From Thermoplasmata archaeon (GTDB lineage Archaea; Thermoplasmatota; Thermoplasmata; Thermoplasmatales; Thermoplasmataceae): a DNA stretch of 18,315 nt. Every line of letters begins with the position of its first letter. Position 1 is the first letter of the stretch. The translations under genes were made by a program, and so were the position numbers. The stretch lies in the NCBI GenBank assembly GCA_021806355.1, contig JAJZXT010000187.1, positions 1 through 18,315 on the forward strand. The letters run 5' to 3'. The notes below the pieces were generated by a model that was given only the letters and a program-made list of their open reading frames with translations, was not told where the DNA came from and did not search any database. Positions 14,451 to 18,315 of the stretch are shown here, in pieces.

Positions 14451-15860
14451 CTAAATAAATTTCTTATTGATAACGCTCTCTGAGTTTAGGTCAAACATTG
14501 TCATTATACATGGATCAGGCGCAAAATTCATCATTTTCTGATAATCCGTCTGAGATTGCCATGTCGATGAGTTGACATACCTGACCCCTTTATAATTGCC
14601 AACATAGTGTGAATGTATATGCCCTGTTATGAAAATGTCTGGTACTTCTTCTATGACATGATAATCCGTGCCGGAAGGTATGATTGGAGTTTTTCCTCCA
14701 TACACCGGTGAAAGGTGCCTTCTCTGCAAGATAGCTTCTATCGCCATTCCAATGGATTCAAAATTAGCACCAGGAACAAGTTCAACCATATCATTCAGGG
14801 ACATGCCATGGTAAACCATTACCCTCTTGCCTTCCAGAAGGAGTGAATACGGATTTGGCAGAAAATTTATGTTCTTTGGAAACAGGTTTCTAACGGCGTT
14901 TGAAAATAGGGGCTGGGGTTCAGCAAGCCTTACGGTATCGTGATTTCCAGGCATTACATAAACCTGGACATCTTCCGGGATTTCACGTAAATAATCGGAT
15001 AAAATTGCGTATTGATCCATGGGGTTCAGGTATTCAAGATCGTGATCCTGTCCTGGGTAGACCCCAATTCCATCAATGACATCACCAGAAAGAATCAGGT
15101 ATTTCAACCGCTGCACATCCTCGTCAGAGGCTTTAATCCAGTTTATCATCTTCCTGAAACCGTCCTTCAGGAACGTTTTGCTCCCAACATGGATGTCTGA
15201 AATTGATGCCACATATACCGGCTCTTTTCCGTTACTCTGTATCGCCCTTTCAGGGATGTCGGGTCTTATAACCTCCTTAACAAATATTGCAGGTTTATTT
15301 CCCGTTTTTGATACCGACCCTATTACCCCGATAACCTCATCGTTGAGTATCAGTTCTTTCTTGACCGGATTATCCTTCATTATTATGGCATCTATACTTT
15401 CATCCAGGTCTTCCAGTATCAACCTTTTATGGCCGTTCCTTGTTTCTGCTATGTCCGTAACCATTCCGACCAGTTTGACTGTCCCGCCCACTTTTTTTGC
15501 CGTTTTGATGTCGGATGCAGATCTAATCTTGCTGCTGGTCACTATTATTTGCTTTAATTTTTCATACCTGTTCCTGAACAGGCTCTGGAAATCATTTATT
15601 GAACTACCCGTTCTCACTTCATCGAAATTGATCTCCTTTATATTATTGTCAATTGTAATTTCTCCCCGGACAAGTCTCATCACGTCATTCTCGCTTATAT
15701 ATCCAGAAGAAATTATTTCTGGCGATAGAAGGCGTGTAACAAGGGAACCCATGCCCTTCTTCATAATGGATTCCAGAGCTTCCGGAGACACCAGAATTCC
15801 CTTTGACTGAAAGAATTCTAGCACTGCAGATTTATCTGAGAACGCCCTGGGAGTTATCAT
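14451..15860 (-). CDS. polB: DNA polymerase D small subunit DP1 (3'-5' proofreading exonuclease)
   Basis: A 469-residue subunit of the archaeal replicative D-family polymerase. The N-terminal 60 residues form a small helical domain, followed by a linker (about 65-105), an OB fold (about 110-200, with VGGTVKLVGMVTDIAETRNGHK) and a calcineurin-like phosphoesterase domain. Its metal-binding motifs are intact: SDIHVGS (221-227), SGDVIDG (258-264), GNHD (305-308), YHG (350-352) and TGHIHSH (412-418). The conserved NSSTWQSQTDYQKMMNFAPDP (430-450) is also present. In DP1 the phosphoesterase is the active proofreading nuclease, unlike the inactive eukaryotic B subunits. The large subunit DP2 is not in the window. 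No PIP box is seen at the C-terminus. ATG 15860 has a CAATATAAG box about 26 nt upstream. Confidence 0.95.
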   Translation of the reverse strand: MITPRAFSDKSAVLEFFQSKGILVSPEALESIMKKGMGSLVTRLLSPEIISSGYISENDVMRLVRGEITIDNNIKEINFDEVRTGSSINDFQSLFRNRYEKLKQIIVTSSKIRSASDIKTAKKVGGTVKLVGMVTDIAETRNGHKRLILEDLDESIDAIIMKDNPVKKELILNDEVIGVIGSVSKTGNKPAIFVKEVIRPDIPERAIQSNGKEPVYVASISDIHVGSKTFLKDGFRKMINWIKASDEDVQRLKYLILSGDVIDGIGVYPGQDHDLEYLNPMDQYAILSDYLREIPEDVQVYVMPGNHDTVRLAEPQPLFSNAVRNLFPKNINFLPNPYSLLLEGKRVMVYHGMSLNDMVELVPGANFESIGMAIEAILQRRHLSPVYGGKTPIIPSGTDYHVIEEVPDIFITGHIHSHYVGNYKGVRYVNSSTWQSQTDYQKMMNFAPDPCIMTMFDLNSESVINKKFI

Positions 15861-15870
15861 TACATGATAA
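15854..15870. promoter_or_regulatory. Perfect 7-bp dyad over the start of the DP1 gene
   Basis: TTATCAT (15854-15860) and ATGATAA (15864-15870) are exact inverted copies around TAC. The dyad covers the start codon and the likely transcription start, given the TATA-like CAATATAAG at 15882-15890 on the minus strand. It could be a repressor site or a hairpin at the mRNA 5' end. The sequence is A/T-rich, so chance is not excluded. Confidence 0.45.
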
Positions 15871-15881
15871 TCTATTTCTCT

Positions 15882-15890
15882 CTTATATTG
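15882..15890 (-). promoter_or_regulatory. TATA box for the DP1 gene
   Basis: The minus strand reads CAATATAAG, centred about 26 nt upstream of ATG 15860, consistent with a leaderless transcript. Confidence 0.5.
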
Positions 15891-15964
15891 ATATTTTTAT
15901 CATTGTCGCTAAATGATTTCAAGAATTTGGCAACGGTTCTATAATTGTTGTTAATATACCAGTA

Positions 15965-16858
15965 TTGTCAAAGAGGATTGACCCCATTCTATTCATCATG
16001 ATGTCATCATTCTGGGCTTTAAATTACCCACTGGTCAAAATAGCGCTTTCATATGAAAGCCCCACGGTGCTCCTGTTTTTCAGGGTCCTTTTTGCGACCC
16101 TCTTTTCACTGCTTTTGTTCTGGAAAAACATTGAACTGAAAATTTCCAGAAATACTGCCCTAAAGGTCATTGTGCTATCTCTTTTTAATGTGGTATTATT
16201 CATGGAACTCTGGTTCTATTCAGAAAATTTCATGTCTGCTCCGCTCACATCCGTCCTGATATATACCTACCCCATAATTTCAACGGTTTTATCAATATCT
16301 GTTCTTCAGGAAAAGGTTAACATGGGCATTATCGTAGGTATTATTTTAGGATTCACAGGGATGATAATAGTATTTTCTTATAATCTTGGAGTGCATTCAT
16401 TTACCGGCCCAGTGATTGCTTTACTGGCTGCACTTTCCTGGAGCTTGGGGACCCTGTTCTTCAAGAAATTCATAAATAATGAGAGCAAGGAAACCGTAAA
16501 TTTCTACCAATTCCTTTTTGCCCTTCCGGTAACATTCATATTGGTAATGCTGTCAGGGCAACTTGATGAGGTCATTAACCCGACATTGTGGTCTCTATTC
16601 ATAGCAGCGTTAATAGGAATACCCGGAACGGCTTTTGCATACTTTGCATTCCTGCACCTCAACAGGGATTATTCAGTGGCAGGGGTTTCTTCACTCCTTT
16701 TTGTTGTGCCCGCCCTGTCAACAATTTTCAGCCTTATTATTCTAAACCAATCGCTGGAATTAGTGGGGATGGTTGGGTTGGCGTTGATTTCGGTGGGGAC
16801 CTTTTTCTCATCAGGAGTTCTTAAAGCCCGGAGGGGAAAGGATGTACAGCAACATTGA
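15965..16858 (+). CDS. EamA/DMT-superfamily transporter, TTG start
   Basis: A 297-residue inner-membrane protein with ten likely membrane helices (about 7-28, 32-52, 64-84, 92-114, 121-139, 146-166, 179-198, 208-230, 237-260 and 264-284), forming the two EamA repeats of five. Family signs are FWALNYPLVKIAL in helix 1, the Pro-containing APLTSVLIYTYPIISTVLS in helix 4, LAALSWSLGTLFFKK in helix 6 and GTAFAYFAFL in helix 8. Substrates of this family are metabolites or amino acids and cannot be told from sequence. The start is TTG 15965: the frame has a stop upstream with no ATG or GTG between, and the first internal ATG would cut helix 1. TATAATTG (15941-15948) precedes the start by about 21 nt. 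It overlaps the glycosylase gene by 17 nt. Confidence 0.88.
   Translation: MSKRIDPILFIMMSSFWALNYPLVKIALSYESPTVLLFFRVLFATLFSLLLFWKNIELKISRNTALKVIVLSLFNVVLFMELWFYSENFMSAPLTSVLIYTYPIISTVLSISVLQEKVNMGIIVGIILGFTGMIIVFSYNLGVHSFTGPVIALLAALSWSLGTLFFKKFINNESKETVNFYQFLFALPVTFILVMLSGQLDEVINPTLWSLFIAALIGIPGTAFAYFAFLHLNRDYSVAGVSSLLFVVPALSTIFSLIILNQSLELVGMVGLALISVGTFFSSGVLKARRGKDVQQH
16830..16836 (+). promoter_or_regulatory. Strong Shine-Dalgarno sequence for the uracil-DNA glycosylase
   Basis: GGAGGGG ends five bases before ATG 16842 and lies inside the end of the transporter gene. It is the clearest ribosome-binding site in the window and fixes the start of this internal operon gene, in contrast to the leaderless first genes. 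Confidence 0.75.
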
Positions 16859-17399
16859 GGAGATGAATGCGCTCATAAAAAATTGTATTAAATGCAATCT
16901 TTCCTTGAAGAGGAAAAATGCGGTTTGTGGCAATGGACCAAAGAATCCAAAAATCATGATAATCGGAGAGGCTCCCGGTAAAACTGAGGACGAGAACGGG
17001 ATTCCGTTTTCCGGGAGAAGCGGAGTTTTGCTCAGGAAAGTCATGGAAGAATCGGGTATTGACAGTAAAGACGTTTATATCACAAATTCTGTCAGGTGCA
17101 GACCGCATAACAATCAAAAACCGAAGAAAGCGAATTTGATTGCATGCAGTGCCTACCTCAAGTTTGAGGTTGAATTCCTTAAACCAAATATCATTGTCCC
17201 ACTTGGAAATAGTTCACTCGGGGCCCTCTCATATATCAGCGGGATCAGATTTGACCCTATAACAAAAGCGATCGGACAGAAGATTTCTTGGAATCAGATG
17301 ATTATTATTCCACAATTTCACCCCGCTGCAATTCTCAGGGATATGAAACGGTTAAAAGTGTTTGAAGGAGTTTTCAGGAAAATAGCTAATAAAAATTAA
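16842..17399 (+). CDS. udg: Family 4 uracil-DNA glycosylase ([4Fe-4S])
   Basis: A 185-residue enzyme that removes uracil arising from cytosine deamination, important in hot acidic habitats. The iron-sulphur ligands are C15, C18, C86 and C102, as in thermophile family-4 enzymes. Motif A GEAPGKTEDENGIPFSGRSG (42-61) and the C-terminal HPAA (160-163) active-site loop are complete, and TNSVRCRP (81-88) and LGNSSLGAL (121-129) are further conserved stretches. The length fits the family (about 190-200). The gene overlaps the 3' end of the EamA transporter by 17 nt with a strong ribosome-binding site, so the two are co-transcribed, though no functional link is evident. It is followed by an A/T-rich terminator region. 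Confidence 0.94.
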   Translation: MYSNIEEMNALIKNCIKCNLSLKRKNAVCGNGPKNPKIMIIGEAPGKTEDENGIPFSGRSGVLLRKVMEESGIDSKDVYITNSVRCRPHNNQKPKKANLIACSAYLKFEVEFLKPNIIVPLGNSSLGALSYISGIRFDPITKAIGQKISWNQMIIIPQFHPAAILRDMKRLKVFEGVFRKIANKN

Positions 17400-17456
17400 A
17401 ATATAAAAAGTTGTTAAAAATGAAATTAAAATTTTAAAAAAATAAAAATTTTTGGT
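17400..17456. terminator. A/T-rich bidirectional terminator between converging genes
   Basis: The 57-nt gap is almost entirely A/T, with AAAATTTTAAAAAAATAAAAATTTTT at its core described here only as mirrored A and T runs. It offers a T-rich stretch in both directions, to end the uracil-DNA glycosylase transcript (+) and the surface protein transcript (-). Confidence 0.55.
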
Positions 17457-18315
17457 TTACGGTTTCTTAGGTTTAAGATATGTTATCGCTGCAGCTCCAA
17501 CAACAAATCCACCTACTACTCCAGCGATGATATAGACGATTATTAAAACCGTATTTGCGGGAGCAGGTATAGAAGTGTATGCTAATTGGACTGAGCCGGA
17601 ACCAGTTACGGAACTTGATGATGGAGATGTGTATCCAGAAACTCCAATCACCGAGTAGGCATAGGTTCCGAGAGGCAGATTTACTGTTAGTGATGTGTTT
17701 GTTGTTGTATAATTCTTGCCACCGATATGAACACCCCATGTTGTTCCTGAACTGAGGCCAGTTTCTGTGAATGTCACTGTGTAATATCCCGTATTCACCA
17801 TTACTGTTGTGGAGTTTGTCTGTCCATAACCGTTCGTTACTGAATATGTTACCGTATACTGAGCTGCCGGAAGGTTCGCAAAATTGACAGTATAAGATGA
17901 GAGATCCGTAACATTTACGTTCTCACTTATACCAAGGCTTGAATTTGCGATGTTCAGTGTAGCAACTCCAAATCCACTTGGCAGGTTATTTGAGAATCCA
18001 AGCGTTACCTGCCCGGAGTAGTATGTAGACCCGTTTACAGGAACGGTTGTTCCAGAACTGACCGATAAGTTTACAGCAGCAGTTGTATGTGCCCCCATAT
18101 AGTAGAATTGGGTTGTGGAATAAAATGTAACTCCCATAGTATCACTGTATTTCATGTTGAATGTATTCATTCCTACAGTTAATCCACTTGGCATTGATGC
18201 TGATAACGTTACGATATTCTGTGGATCGGTTGCAGTAACGTTGTACCCTATGGGTGCAATGCTTGGAGCCATGTTGTTAAACCAGTATGACACCCCTGTG
18301 TTAATCGTGCCGTTT
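17457..18315 (-). CDS. C-terminal part of a large surface protein (5' end outside window)
   Basis: The frame is open from the right edge of the window, through a GTG at 18293 that is probably internal, to the stop at 17457-17459, giving about 285 visible residues. The visible part contains beta-sandwich repeats rich in Ser, Thr, Gly and Tyr, with Asn-X-Ser/Thr sites. Near the C-terminus is the unit YTVTFTETGLSSGTTWGVHI followed by NLPLGTYAYSV, a repeat common in Thermoplasmata and other archaeal surface proteins. One membrane helix (VLIIVYIIAGVVGGFVVGAA, about 30 to 11 residues from the end) is followed by a short basic tail YLKPKKP. Type I topology with the bulk outside is expected. Function is unknown; surface-layer, adhesin or secreted-protease appendages are possibilities. 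Confidence 0.8.
   Translation of the reverse strand, partial: NGTINTGVSYWFNNMAPSIAPIGYNVTATDPQNIVTLSASMPSGLTVGMNTFNMKYSDTMGVTFYSTTQFYYMGAHTTAAVNLSVSSGTTVPVNGSTYYSGQVTLGFSNNLPSGFGVATLNIANSSLGISENVNVTDLSSYTVNFANLPAAQYTVTYSVTNGYGQTNSTTVMVNTGYYTVTFTETGLSSGTTWGVHIGGKNYTTTNTSLTVNLPLGTYAYSVIGVSGYTSPSSSSVTGSGSVQLAYTSIPAPANTVLIIVYIIAGVVGGFVVGAAAITYLKPKKP

Noticed and set aside
15076..15810. Long open frame (244 codons) on the plus strand
   Set aside because: It lies entirely antisense to the DP1 gene, whose phosphoesterase motifs are unmistakable, and its translation is a hydrophobic, low-complexity shadow without a recognisable domain.
17473..17739. Second minus-strand frame in the terminal surface-protein region
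   Set aside because: It is rich in Ser, Arg and Trp from an off-frame reading of the surface protein, which has clear repeats and a membrane anchor in its own frame.

Overview
The window looks like a chromosomal segment of a thermoacidophilic archaeon of the Thermoplasmatales type (Thermoplasma, Ferroplasma, Cuniculiplasma relatives). The reasons are archaeal information-processing genes (transcription factor TFS, SRP54, Pelota, small subunit of DNA polymerase D, a PAC2-family proteasome chaperone), a formate--tetrahydrofolate ligase as found in that order, and many single-pass surface proteins rich in Asn-X-Ser/Thr sites. Most first genes have an A/T-rich TATA-like box about 22-29 nt before the start codon and little or no leader, as expected for leaderless mRNAs. 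No rRNA, tRNA or CRISPR array was seen. No gap between genes exceeds about 180 nt.

Layout. 1-240: end of a probable transposase gene and a perfect 10-bp inverted repeat. 264-1093: divergent pair, a CoA-binding protein (-) and TFS (+). 1153-4277: SRP54 (+), an FAD-dependent geranylgeranyl-reductase-like protein (-, overlapping the SRP54 3' end by 26 nt) and a [4Fe-4S] endonuclease III (+). 4305-6356 (-): tight operon UbiX flavin prenyltransferase > Mut7-C family RNase > Pelota. 6518-11482: three secreted or membrane proteins, namely a DUF4382 protein, a 186-aa type I membrane protein and a 1223-residue glycoprotein-like protein whose cytoplasmic tail looks like a winged helix. 11560-12315: PAC2 chaperone with a C-terminal HbYX tail. 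12357-13994 (-): formate--THF ligase. 14097-14438: unknown helical protein. 14451-15860 (-): PolD small subunit. 15965-17399: EamA/DMT transporter overlapping a family-4 uracil-DNA glycosylase. 17457-18315 (-): C-terminal part of a large surface protein that runs off the window.

How the genes fit together. Most of the window is housekeeping: co-translational targeting, transcript cleavage, proteasome assembly, one-carbon metabolism, replication and base-excision repair (two Fe-S glycosylases). The most interesting points are: (1) a PIN-like Mut7-C RNase gene that overlaps the start of the ribosome-rescue factor Pelota by 4 nt, suggesting an archaeal mRNA-surveillance pair; (2) a likely one-base loss at the UbiX/Mut7-C junction that removes the RNase start codon and its first catalytic Asp; (3) a giant ectodomain joined by one membrane segment to a candidate DNA-binding tail, a possible one-piece transmembrane transcription regulator. 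All functional calls rest on recognising motifs by eye; no database search was run.
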